Shown here: positions 42,022-52,277 of the stretch, piece by piece
Position numbering within the stretch: position 1 is the first letter of the stretch
How the letters are laid out: every line of letters starts with the position of its first letter
Source of the DNA: Phytopythium helicoides
Taxonomy: Eukaryota; Oomycota; Peronosporomycetes; Pythiales; Pythiaceae
DNA: 64,000 nt
Assembly: GCA_024867545.1 (NCBI GenBank)
Contig: JANFNE010000050.1
Span: 1-64,000 of the forward strand
Direction: 5' to 3'
Program-made: the position numbers and the translations under genes
Notes under the pieces: generated by a model
Seen by the model: only the letters and a program-made list of their open reading frames with translations
What the model was told of the DNA's origin: nothing
The model's database searches: none

Positions 42022-42803
42022 GCGACATTAGCGAGCAGAATAGGTGTCTTGTTATCGTAGTGATGAAGTATAACACGATCGTATGAACTCAATGCGCTCG
42101 CTCATTTTACCGTCATTGCAAACAGCACAGTTGTGTCAAGAAGAGCCCAAATGCTCCAATTCGATCACCTGATGGGCTTGGTGGCACCAAACGCGTGTCT
42201 TCCCGCCTTCCCACACTCGGAGTGTCGTCAATCAAGGAGCCAAGTGACGTCTCCGCCCAAGCGGAGACGTCGTGTCTATGTTGTGGAGGCGCCTGCATCA
42301 CGGAGGCACCACCATGCGCCTGGCCCAAGATTACCCACCGCCCATGCGCCAAAACCTTGATGAAACAGCCCAGGACGCCAACAGCCTTGAAGGCGCCATG
42401 ACGATCCACATCCTGTTGTCAAGCGGACCGAGCGACGGCCCCGGCGCTGACAAGGAGACTGCTCGCCAGCTGTGAGGTTTCCGGGCGACCTTTTATTTTG
42501 GCGAGTAACGGCTCGTGACTTGCGAATTGTATGGTCGACTAGCTTTCAGAGGCTTCTATTGAACTTCGCTTCAACTACACAATTAGAGTCCTCCCGCAGG
42601 AGCTGCAATGCGCTCCCACTCTTCGCGTTGCATTCGCGCAGCGACCGAGCAATGGGAGTTGCTCACTGCACAGAATCGTGGGAAGAACCTAGGCATGGCT
42701 TGCACTGTCTGCGAGTACTGCGGGCTTCCTCCCGCTTTGCCCGGCACACGCGACCGCTCACTCTCGAATCTGCGTCTGGAAGTGATCTCACCTATCAAGG
42801 TCG
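42022..42803 (+). other. Intergenic between lipases 5 and 6
   Basis: No convincing gene. An initiator match TCACTCT (YCAYTYY) at 42758-42764 lies 40 bp before the lipase 6 ATG. The rest shows only short non-conserved frames. Confidence 0.5.
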
Positions 42804-44312
42804 ATGGCTGCGAGCATCAAAGTGCTCGCTGTGCTGGCAGCACTTGCGTCCACCGTCCTGTCGGTCGTGCAGGCGCAAAACACGTACCCGATCGTGCTCG
42901 TCAACGGATTTACGGGCTGGGGCCGCGATGAACTCGGCGGTGTCAAGTACTGGGGCGGACTGCAGGGCGACATTCAGGAGCAGCTCGTGGCAGCGGGCTA
43001 CACGGTCTACACGGCGTCGGTGGGACCGTTCTCAAGCGACTGGGACCGCGCCTGCGAGCTGTACGCGATCCTGAAGGGTGGCGTCGTGGACTACGGCGAG
43101 AAGCACTCGGCCAAGCACGGCCACAACCGCTACGGCCGCAACTACACGGGTCTGTACCCGGAGTTTGGCGAGACTAATGCAGACGGCAGCATCAACAAAA
43201 TCCACCTGCTTGGACACTCGATGGGCGGCCAGACCAGCCGCATGTTCGCTCAGATGCTCAATAAGGGAACCACCGGCGCTCCCATTGAAGAAGATGCATC
43301 GTCTCACCCGCTCTTTGCCGGCGGGAAAGACTGGGTCCACTCGATCACAACTATCTCGACACCGAACCAGGGCACGACGCTTGCCGACGGCATCTCGGAG
43401 ATCGGCGACTTTATCAAGAACCTGCTCCTTGGCATTTTATCGGTGATCGACGTCCTCGGCACCGACGTGGAGACTGTGTACGACGTGAAGCTTGACCAGT
43501 GGAACATCTCAGCGCGCGGCAACGATGAGTCCATCAGCGACTACATTGACCGGTTCTTCTCGAGCAAGATCTTCGAGCCGGGCTTTGTCGACATTTGCCT
43601 GTACGACTTGTCGCGCGAAGGCGCACAGGTCGAAAGTACCTGGATCGAGACGCTCGACAACGTCTACTACTACAGCTACGCAACGATCGACACCTTTGAG
43701 ACGTACAACTGGAAGCTGCAGAAGATCTCGTACCCGAACCTGCTAACGATGCTCTTCATCCTGGACCCGTTCTCCATCTTTGTGGGCGGTCGCTACGCCG
43801 TGGACACACTCGGTCTCTCCACCAACTGGCAGCCCAACGACGGCCTCGTGAACACCATCTCACAGAGCCAGGACCTCGTGGGCGACTTGGTCGTGTACGA
43901 CGGCGCGTCCACGATCGGCAAGTGGAACCAGATGCAGCAGCTCACGGGGCTGGACCACCTCGGGGTCATCGGCTTCACGCTGTTCTCTGAAGTCTACGAC
44001 GTTTACGAGGCGCAGGCGAAGCTGCTCGCGAGTCTCCCAGCCGACTCGAGCGCATCCTCGCGCCGCGCGCTCTTTGCCTCGGACGCCACGCTCGAGACGC
44101 AGGCCAACGCGAGCGTGGCGTCCGCCGTCTCGGCGCTCGTCAGCGCCGCCGCCAGCGTCCAGACCGGCGCCGACCTCACGGCGCTATGCTCGACCACTAC
44201 GAGCACGCTGGCCGCCGCCTACTGCGCCCGCATGCTCAACACGACGCTGGCGGCGCACGAGTTCGCCTCGCAGCCCGGCGCCACCCCCGCCTCTCGCCAC
44301 CTGCGCGGCTAA
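42804..44312 (+). CDS. Secreted lipase-like protein (lipase 6), HG motif altered
   Basis: 502 residues. Signal peptide MAASIKVLAVLAALASTVLS to VQAQ. The family features FSSDWDRACELYA, GHSMGGQTSRMF (nucleophile Ser), WQPNDGLVNT and LDHLGVIG are present. Two changes stand out. The oxyanion strand reads VLVNGFTGWG, with Asn for the His that is His-Gly in the other copies, and QIKGGQ is ILKGGV. The enzyme may still be active, because the oxyanion amides come from the Phe and post-Ser residues. The C terminus is SRHLRG. The ATG follows the initiator at 42758. It is in tandem with lipase 5. Confidence 0.9.
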   Translation: MAASIKVLAVLAALASTVLSVVQAQNTYPIVLVNGFTGWGRDELGGVKYWGGLQGDIQEQLVAAGYTVYTASVGPFSSDWDRACELYAILKGGVVDYGEKHSAKHGHNRYGRNYTGLYPEFGETNADGSINKIHLLGHSMGGQTSRMFAQMLNKGTTGAPIEEDASSHPLFAGGKDWVHSITTISTPNQGTTLADGISEIGDFIKNLLLGILSVIDVLGTDVETVYDVKLDQWNISARGNDESISDYIDRFFSSKIFEPGFVDICLYDLSREGAQVESTWIETLDNVYYYSYATIDTFETYNWKLQKISYPNLLTMLFILDPFSIFVGGRYAVDTLGLSTNWQPNDGLVNTISQSQDLVGDLVVYDGASTIGKWNQMQQLTGLDHLGVIGFTLFSEVYDVYEAQAKLLASLPADSSASSRRALFASDATLETQANASVASAVSALVSAAASVQTGADLTALCSTTTSTLAAAYCARMLNTTLAAHEFASQPGATPASRHLRG

Positions 44313-44499
44313 CCGTGCCAAAATGCGCGTCCGTCGTCAAATACGATTAACAGCCAATCGGATCAAATCCAACTCGATTTATAGCCAATCCGATCCGTCC
44401 ATTCTGCGTAAATGAATGGCGAGGCCGCGGAACGCCCACTGACCGAGGCCAAGCGAGACGAGCCTCGTCGCCGAGTCCTGCCGCCCGCCCCGCTGCGCC

Positions 44500-46658
44500 A
44501 TGTCCAAGCTCAACCCGAACGCCGGCGAGTTCGTGCCCAGGTGACGCGCTAGGCTTGCTGCTCGCGCTCGCGCGGGCTCTCGGGGCGCGCTGGGGCTCGA
44601 GGACTAACGCTCGCGACCGCAGCTTCTCCGCTCCGGCGCCAGCTCCGCTCGCCAGCGGCGGCGCGTCCGCGGCCGCGACGTCGCCTGGCAAGAGAGACGC
44701 GGGGGATGCTAAGGCGGCGAACGAAGGGGGAGCGGCTGCGGCAGAGCAGCTCGCGGTGGCTGCAGGCGCGGATGCTGACGCGTTCGACGAGGACGGCGCG
44801 CCGATCTCCTACGTGCGTTGGTGGCGGCGCGAGAGAGCCTGGGGGACGCACGTGTACTGACAGGCCGACGCGTGGTGGCGATGCAGGAGGGGTACTCGCC
44901 TGCGCTCGACCGGTACATCTACTCGAAGGAGTTCCTGCTTGCGGTGGGTGGTGGTGGCAACAGTTGATGTTGTTGAAAGAGGCGAGACTTACGCGATGTG
45001 TGATGTTGGCGCTGTGCAGTTCAAGCCGCTGTGTGACCGCTCGCTGTCGGGTGTTCCTGACCCCGTGCGAAATCCAAGTCCGCCGCCGGTACAGCACAAC
45101 CATGTTCACAACGACAGCGTCGACGCTCCATTGATGCTGAAATGTGGTGGATGACAACGGCAGAAAATCGGTCGGGCTGTCAAGGGAAGACAAACCTACT
45201 CTATCGCCGAGTTGCTCGAGGTGCGTAATTCTTGGCCGCTCAGTGAGGTGCATCGTATTCGTCTCTGACACGCCAAGCCTTGTGGTATGCAACTCCTCAG
45301 TTCCAGCCGCTTTACCAAATGATGCCCGAAGACTTTACGTGGGCAGATACGCTCGGCGCTGATGCCGTCATGAGCGACAAAAAGAAGGCGAAAAAGCAAA
45401 AGGACAAGAAGAAAGCGAATGGGACAATGTCGTACGATGCGTCGCTCGCGCTATACTTTAACCCGACCGAGTACGCGGCTGCCATCGGGCTATACACGGG
45501 ACCGCCTGCGGCTGAAGGCGGAGCTGCCGGTGACCAAGCTGCAGGAGCGGCGTCTACTGTCAGTCCTGTCGAAGAAGCCATCATTGCCAAGCGCCGGTTT
45601 GCTCCGTAAGTATTGCAGCCTAGCCATCGCATGTTGTCGTTGAAATCACTCACGCTTTTTCCGTTGCTGCAGTCTGCTGGACGATTTGAAGCCAGAATCC
45701 ATCGATTCTATTCTCACCGCATTCCTTGAAATCCCGATCACGTGCACACACACGCTGCAAGAGATCATTGCGTTGCTCTTTGATCGCGCGATCGCTGACC
45801 CCTCGCAATGGTAGGTGCCTGCTTTCGTCTGCTACAGTGATGTTCCTGAATTTAACAGGCATCTTGTTCTGAAATGTCTTGCTAGCGATGTGTACGCCCA
45901 GATTTGCTGCGGAATCGCTGACCGCACTCCTGAATTCAAGGACGGCGCCAAGACGGTCAACTTCCGGCGGCTACTGCTAACAAAATGCTACGAATCGCTC
46001 ATTGAAGAGCCTGAGAGCGGGTCCCAACAAGGACAATATGGCGGAGAGTCATCGTCGAGTTCACATGTTTCTAGTGCTGTTTCCAGCGGGGGGACTACGG
46101 CTGTATCCACATCTATCTCCAGTCAACAGCATTCTTGGCGGCGGCAATGCATGCTTCGCAACGTTGGCCTCATCGGTGAGCTCTTCCGACGACAGCTACT
46201 CACAGAGAACATCATGCACGTATGCGTGGCGATGATGCTGGACGACGAAGTTACGCCACAGCCTGAGATAATTGCGGCTGCTTGCGGATTGCTGGCGCTG
46301 GTATGTCGACCAGCATCATGGTGATTTGGCACATTGACTTATGACTAATCTTACGTCGTGGTAAGGTTGGCGATTTGTTGGACGGCTCAAGCCCAGCATC
46401 GCGTCGAACGATGGACGAGTATTTTGCTGTGCTGGACCGTGTCCGTGAGCTTGCGACGGTGCCCGATTCAACAAAGGAGTTGATTGTCGAGGTGCGTTCC
46501 CGTGGATGTATGAGTATTGCTTGTGGGCGTTGGGTTAACATAAGCACTACACGCAGCTGGTGAATATCCGTACAAGCGGCTGGGTCAAGAAGAAGACCGA
46601 CGCTGTGTCACCTGCCAAGGCAAACGCAATCGCAGCTGCCGTGGGCTCGTCACAGTAA
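44500..46658 (+). CDS. PAM2 + MIF4G translation factor (PAIP1/eIF4G-like)
   Basis: Ten exons: 44500-44540, 44623-44812, 44887-44943, 45020-45088, 45164-45220, 45301-45605, 45673-45810, 45859-46300, 46366-46491, 46557-46658; about 508 residues. The N terminus SKLNPNAGEFVPSF is a PAM2 motif that binds the MLLE domain of poly(A)-binding protein; it spans intron 1. Two YxxxxL-hydrophobic eIF4E-binding-like motifs follow, YSKEFLL and YSIAELL, each followed by F-x-PL. A Lys-rich stretch then precedes a MIF4G domain (LLDDLKPESID through IGELFRRQLLTENIMHVCV to LVNIRTSGWVKKK), which recruits eIF4A. The intron 4 donor (45089 or 45065) and the 3' end are uncertain; a GTAAGT at 46655 could extend it. Confidence 0.75.
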
Positions 46659-46890
46659 GTGGCGCGAAAGCAAGCGGAAGCAGCGCTTACCAATCACCAG
46701 TGACCGCTGTGGACAAGATGAAGAAGGATCACACGTTAGAGGACCAGCAAGCAGTCGTAAGTTAGCCCCCGATAGGACCAGCCCCCACATTGGCATATTT
46801 ATCCCACAAGTGACGAAAGGCAAGAGAGTAAACAACAGCAAAAAATACAAATGACAAAACGGCACCAAGCCACGAGAAAACCCTCCTTGC

Positions 46891-47856
46891 TCACCTTTTG
46901 GGCTCGTTGTCCTGGATCTCCATGAGCTGGAATACGCCAGGCAGGCCCCCGCGTGGGAGCGAGTGCTCGTATTGCAGCCGGAAGTGGCATTCTCTATCTA
47001 TCTCGCTTTCGTCGTCGTAATCTTCCTGCATCCAGAATACTGTTGAATCATTCTCGTCCGAGGTAAGCTGGACGAACTTGCACCAGCGTCGTAGTGCGTG
47101 CCGGTTGCGCAAAATGAACGAGTTCGAGAGTCCTGCGACGAGCGCAATGCCCGCGCCGCCCGACTTGGCCAAGAACCTCGCCGTCTCGAGCGTGAATGCA
47201 AGCGTCTGGTAGACAGCGCTCATCTGGCTGGTGTACCAATGCATTTCCACACTCAGAACAGGGGTTTCACGAGTGCAACACGAAACAACGCACGTCTCGT
47301 CTGGGAAGAAGCGGTCGAAGCCGTCAATGAGCAGCGCAGCCGCCTGGGAGCGCGCCATGTGGAAGGAGCACAAGAAGTGCTGCAGTTCCGCGCCAGACGC
47401 CAGGTACCTGTCATGGCAAGCAACGCTCATCAACACCTGAACTAAACAATCACTTGCTGCGCCAGTCACGTCAGCTCACTTGATGCTGATGCGGCTCCAG
47501 ACGGCGCGGTCGTGGCCCGTGGGCTCCGGTCGGTGGCATCGTTCGCACGGCGAGATGGGCACAATGGGGTGCTGCGCGCGGTAGTCCTGCTGCTCCTCAT
47601 CCGAGTGGCCGAAGAAGACGACGACGACGTTGCGGCCGGCGCGCGCGATCGAAAACGCGAGCTGCAGCAGCAGCGACGTCTGCCCCGCGCGCTCGGGTCC
47701 GTGAAGGTACAGCACGGCCTGCTGCTCGAGCGCGAGGCGCGCAGGCGCGTCCTCCTCCTTGAAGCTGCCGGCCGACGCCTCGTCCTGCGCTCCAGACGCG
47801 CGGCAGTCGCCGTCGCCGCCGTGCGCGAAGAACGCCTCGAGCCAATGCGCCGGCAT
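46891..47856 (-). CDS. RecA/RAD51-paralogue-like ATPase (SWSAP1-like)
   Basis: Two exons, 47480-47856 and 46891-47407, 72-nt intron, 297 residues. Walker A position reads YLHGPERAGQTSLLLQL, with Gln in place of the invariant Lys (GxxxxGKT). Walker B is AALLIDGFDRFF. A C-x2-C pair (CERCHRP) lies between them. The arrangement, with TSLLLQLAFSIARAG and a following VVVVF strand, is that of small RAD51-like ATPases such as SWSAP1, which partners a SWIM-domain protein in homologous recombination. The assignment is by pattern only. The final AAAAGGTGAGC could be a donor, so a further 3' exon is possible. Start is the ATG giving MPAHWLEAFF. It converges with the MIF4G gene. Confidence 0.55.
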
Positions 47857-48025
47857 GGTGGACGAGATGCCACTCGCCTGGAAGGTTGCGTGTTGAAGGC
47901 GGTGCGTTGCTGGAATAGGGAAGGGTTTGAACTTGCGTTTAATATGTGAGTTGCGGAAAGAGGGTGGTGTGGTTGCTGGAACAGGATGAGGTTTCCCTTT
48001 TGGGCAAGAAAGTGCAACGAGCAAC

Positions 48026-49377
48026 ATGGAGAGCGAGGCCGTGGAGGCGTACTTCCGGCTCGAGCTGCTGTACGCGCACCTGCTGGAGCTGCTAAGCGAG
48101 TGCGCGCCTTCTGTATCTTGTAGCTGGTGGCTGTAGATGTGGCGCTCACTCTTTGGCTTTGCAGATCGAGTCAGGCGAGCGGAGACAGCGCCGACTGCGT
48201 CGGACTGCAGGTTCTGGGCTTCGCTTCTCGTATGCACTATTTGCCCGTGGAGAATGACGCACGGCATCTCAATTGCGCACAACAGACAGCAGAGAGACTG
48301 CTGACCGTAGCGCAGACTGAGCGGCTGGTGCGCGAGCCCTTGGACGTGGTGCAAGATCGGTTGGCGCCGAGGGTGGCTGCTGGGAGAAAGGCAAGCGCAG
48401 TTGAAGCCGTGCCATCGTTGTTGAGCACTGCAACTAACGCAGCGGATTCGTTAGGATGAGCGCTCGTCCACAGCGTTGCTGGGTTTGACACCAGAGAGCG
48501 TGCGCAGAGCACATGGACTTGATACCCAGGACAGGATGGCTGCACAAGAGGCTATCGCTCGAGTGAGGAAATGCAGCGGTGACATGTGTGTCTCCTTCGT
48601 TGAAATCTCATGTTGATTTATGCTTGCAGCAAGCGCTGTTGCCAAAGCTTGAGCAGCGCCTGCATGACCAGTGTACGGATGTCTGCGAGTTGGTGATTCC
48701 GTCGCTGTTAGACGCAGCCAGACGACACGACTCATCGGCTGATGGCGCCATGACCGCTTCACGGATCGCAGAGCTGCCCGCACTTCTGCTCGAGCTCGAA
48801 TCCCGCAAGACGCATCTTGAGCGAGAGAATGCCGCCGCGGAGAGCAACTTGCGTGCGCAGCTAGTCAAAGATATCGAGCTGTGCAAGGAGATGGCGGGGC
48901 TGGTCACAAGCATGCTTATTGATCACCAGAGAAATGATCAGCCCCGCGCGCTTCACACCAAGGTTCAGTGGCTTGCCGCAAGTGCCAAGGCGATGCGCGC
49001 AAAAGCGCAGGTGATGGTGGACGAGTTGACACTTGAGACGTATCCTGCCCAAGCCATCCCAGTTCTTCGAGCTACTCAGTGCGTCGCAGTCATGTGCATT
49101 TTTGTTTTTGGTACCAGCTCTAACGAATCATGCTGCTCAGTGATGCGCTGATCGAGCGGAAACAGCGCGCATTGGAGGAGCGCGAACAGGTATGACAATG
49201 GTGCTCGCTCGGTTATGAGATCAGTTCATGACCGTTGATGGTCCATCACAGCTGCGGACAAAGCTTGGCATGCACCGCGACGGTGACGTACAGTATCAAG
49301 AAATCGCGCGGCAGTATGGAATCGTGCTACGCGGCATCGACGAGAAGAAGAGCTGGCTCAGCTCGCTCAACGTATAA
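48026..49377 (+). CDS. Augmin subunit HAUS4-like protein
   Basis: Six exons: 48026-48099, 48165-48372, 48455-48562, 48630-49078, 49141-49189, 49252-49377; 337 residues (human HAUS4 363). All introns are GT-AG, 62-82 nt. Features shared with HAUS4: a central helix region LLPKLEQRLHDQC, a long Leu/Glu-rich coiled coil, a block LHTKVQWLAASAKAMRAKAQVMVDELTLETYP comparable to the HAUS4 KLRMEELKILSDTYT region, and a C terminus YQEIARQYGIVLRGIDEKK like the family EFDRLVKEY...ENKRWAL ending. Augmin branches spindle microtubules through gamma-tubulin. Intron 2 donor (48373) is the least certain. It ends 65 bp from the stop of the convergent capping-protein gene. Confidence 0.65.
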
Positions 49378-49442
49378 CATTTATCACTTTTCTTTTCTTG
49401 TAAGGTGACGGGATCCCAAGGAATTCCCGGAGGTATACCTCT

Positions 49443-50366
49443 TTATTCTTGCGAGATACCCTTCTTGAGGCCGTGCTTGAGCACGGCGCCGGCGAGCTCG
49501 CCGACGAACGCGTTGCCCTGGATCGGGCCCTGCTGCAGCTTGCGCATGCCGTTGATGACCTCGCGCGTCTTGGAGATGTACAGGCCATCTAGACTGGAGC
49601 GCATGTCGATCTCCATGTCTTCGATCATGCGGCCCATGTTGCTCACGTGCGAGAACTGGTCCTCGAACTCGAGCGTGCGCTCCGCCTGCTCCAACAACAA
49701 CAAAAATCACAAATCACAAATCAGCCACATGTGCGCTGCAAGCCTGCTCTGCATGACTGCGCGGACCTGTCGAGTGAGCGTGCCGTCGAGCGTGAGGTCG
49801 CCGAGCTCCGGGCGGTTGACCTTCATGGCGAGCAGCACCGAGGTGGTGAGCCTGTAGACGGCCTTTTTGCCCGCGAGCTCCTGGACCTCGACGACGTGGA
49901 TGGAGTTCCATGACCCCTGCTGCACGAAGCGCTGCTCCTGCACGTCCTTTTGCACGAGGAAGCATGCAGCGAATCCCGGCTCGAGGTCCCACATGTAGAC
50001 GGAGGAGACGCCGCCCTGGTAGTATAGCTCTCGGTACGAGTCGAAGATCTCGTTGGCCTGCACCTCTAGCCCACGCAGCGCCTCGGAGGGGAAGAAGCCC
50101 TCGCCGCTGGGCATGGGCGGCTCGTAGAGGTTGCTCCATGGCGAGCGGTAGGCGTCACCGTCGCGGTTGTAGTCGCACAGCAAGTACTTGCGGCCGTTGG
50201 TCGGGTCCACGGCCACGTGCAGCGGCTGATCCACGCGCTGGTACAGGTCGTCGGCCAGCGCCGGCGCCAGCCGCGACAGGCTGTAGAGGTCGCTCTCCAC
50301 GTGGCGCGGCGGCATGCGGCGCATGAGGTTCAGGCTCGCCGTCATCTTGCCCTCCTCGTCGGCCAT
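49443..50366 (-). CDS. CAPZB: F-actin capping protein beta subunit
   Basis: Two exons, 49767-50366 and 49443-49685, 81-nt intron, 280 residues (human 277). Hallmarks: LMRRMPPRHVE at the N terminus, LLCDYNRDGDAYRSPWSN, ANEIFDSYRELYYQGGVSSVYMWDL, and after the splice AERTLEFEDQFSHVSNMGRMIEDMEIDMRSSL, then RKLQQGPIQ. With the alpha subunit it caps actin barbed ends. The start is the first ATG. It shares a 235-bp divergent upstream region with the A49 gene. Confidence 0.95.
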
Positions 50367-50601
50367 GCTCGCTTCTTTCTCCCCCTTCGAGGTGTCATCA
50401 TGGGATCGCCACGGCGCCGGTGCTCCCAGATTTCAACCAATCAGGTCTCTCAAAGAGCAATACAGCGCTTTGATTTGCTGATAGTCGACATTTGAGAGAT
50501 ATGATTGGACGAAAAGGTCGCGCGATGAGCCGCTAGTGGCGATGGCTGGCCGCCAGCAGCTACGAAAAGCACTCGACCGGCCAAGACGCCACCTTGGAGC
50601 C

Positions 50602-52105
50602 ATGAGCAAGCGACCGGAGGCCTCGCTGCAGCACCAGCCGGCGTTCGACGCCGCCGCGCCGCTCGTCGGTGCGTCCTGTCGGCGCCTCCGCTGGCATCAG
50701 CAGCTCTAACGCGACTCGTGTGTGTGTTGGCGCAGCGACGTTCCGCAACGGGCCGCCGCCGCCCAACAAGCGCAGCGACCTGGCGTTCGAGGTGTTCGAG
50801 AACCCGACCAAGAAGCAGCGGTTGGTGGTGGCAAGTGCGGACAAGGTGGCGTACCAGGGCGCCAACTTTGGCTACCTGAGCGCGGCCAACGACTGCGCCA
50901 GCTATGCCGTCGGCGTGTTTGACAAGCGCACGGGCGAGGTGCGAGTCTGCAACGTCGACCAGATCTACGTCATGCAGCAGACCATCAAGGGCGCCAGCGA
51001 CAACGTCGACGACAACCGCGGCGCAGACAAGAGCTACATGGACCAGCGCCGAGACCTCGTCGAGGTCTTCGGCTCCAAGAAGAGCAAGCGCATGCAGAAG
51101 AGCCGCGAGGAGAACATGGTCAACCTCGACAACATCAGCGGCGCCGCCACGCTCACGCAGACGCTGCAGAAGAAGGTCGACACCGCGCAGAAGGAGTTGC
51201 TCGAGGCCAAGGCGCGCGACGCCGGCTACTCGAGCGCAGCCGCCGCACTCGCGGCCACGCGCAACCAGCTGCTGCCGCCCTGCGATGTGGACGCACCCAC
51301 GCCCGACCGCGTCTACAACCTGCGCAAGTGTACGTCGTCGCTATTGTATCGGTTGGCGTACAGCCACGTTGACAGCTTGGAACTGACGTGTTTCGCCGTT
51401 CTGCAGTCATCGAGGTCAACGTCATGGACGCGCTCAAAATTCAGGCCGAACTCGTCATCGACGCGCTCGCGACCTCGTCGGTCGCCGACTACTCGAAGCG
51501 CGTGGGCTTCACGGCGCTGCCGACGCGACTGCTGCTGTCTCTCCCAACACCGTACGACGTGACCAAGGTGGCGTACGTCGTGTACATTTCATACCTGATC
51601 GACTTGGCGAACACGCGCTTCCCGATCCGCAAGTCGGCGGCGGCGCTGGCCGAGGAGAAGGACGCACCACTCGTGCTCGTGCGCCACCTGCTCAAGCTCT
51701 TCACCGAGTCGACGCAGAACGACAAGGGCCACATGACGTACCTGCAGCCCAAGACGCACAAGGACAAGCTCGTGCTGTACCTGCTCGTGGTCGCGCTGAC
51801 CGTCAACGAGTTCAGCCTCGACCTGACCGAAGTCGGCACCGATCTCAAGCGCTCGCCTGTTGTGTACGTTCACTTTTCCTGACTGATTCCCTTCTGTTCC
51901 ATCCAACTTACCAACGCTTTGTTGCGTGCTCAACAGGCTTTCCTCGTACTGCCGGCAGCTCGGGTGTATCGTCGAGAAGGCCAAGACGGATGCGGCCGTG
52001 TACGGCGGCTCGATCGCCGCCAAGAAGCAGTCGGTCACTCGTGCAGTGCTGGCCGTGCCGCTGCACTTTCCTCCGCCCAAGCGCGGCGCCGGCCCTCGCC
52101 GCTAG
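50602..52105 (+). CDS. POLR1E: RNA polymerase I subunit A49/RPA49
   Basis: Four exons: 50602-50668, 50736-51329, 51407-51863, 51937-52105; 428 residues. The N-terminal half is the dimerisation domain (FGYLSAANDCASYAVGVFDKRTGEV, then VFGSKKSKRMQKSREENMVN). The C-terminal half is the tandem winged-helix part ending SSYCRQLGCIVEK and a Leu/Pro LPLHFPPPKR tail, typical of the family. A49 with A34.5 supports Pol I initiation and elongation in the nucleolus. All introns are GT-AG, 67-77 nt, with GTGCGT or GTACGT donors. Confidence 0.9.
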
Positions 52106-52277
52106 GCTGTAGTACAGTGTGCATTTCCTGCATCATCCATCCCTTGCTTCATAGACGATTCTCGATCACCCAAATGCTCACTCGCTCGTGCGTTGGCTGG
52201 CCTGCTTCGGCTCAACACTAATTTACGATACTGTAGGTACTCGCATCAACCTCCTGCACTAGGTATATACACATCGA

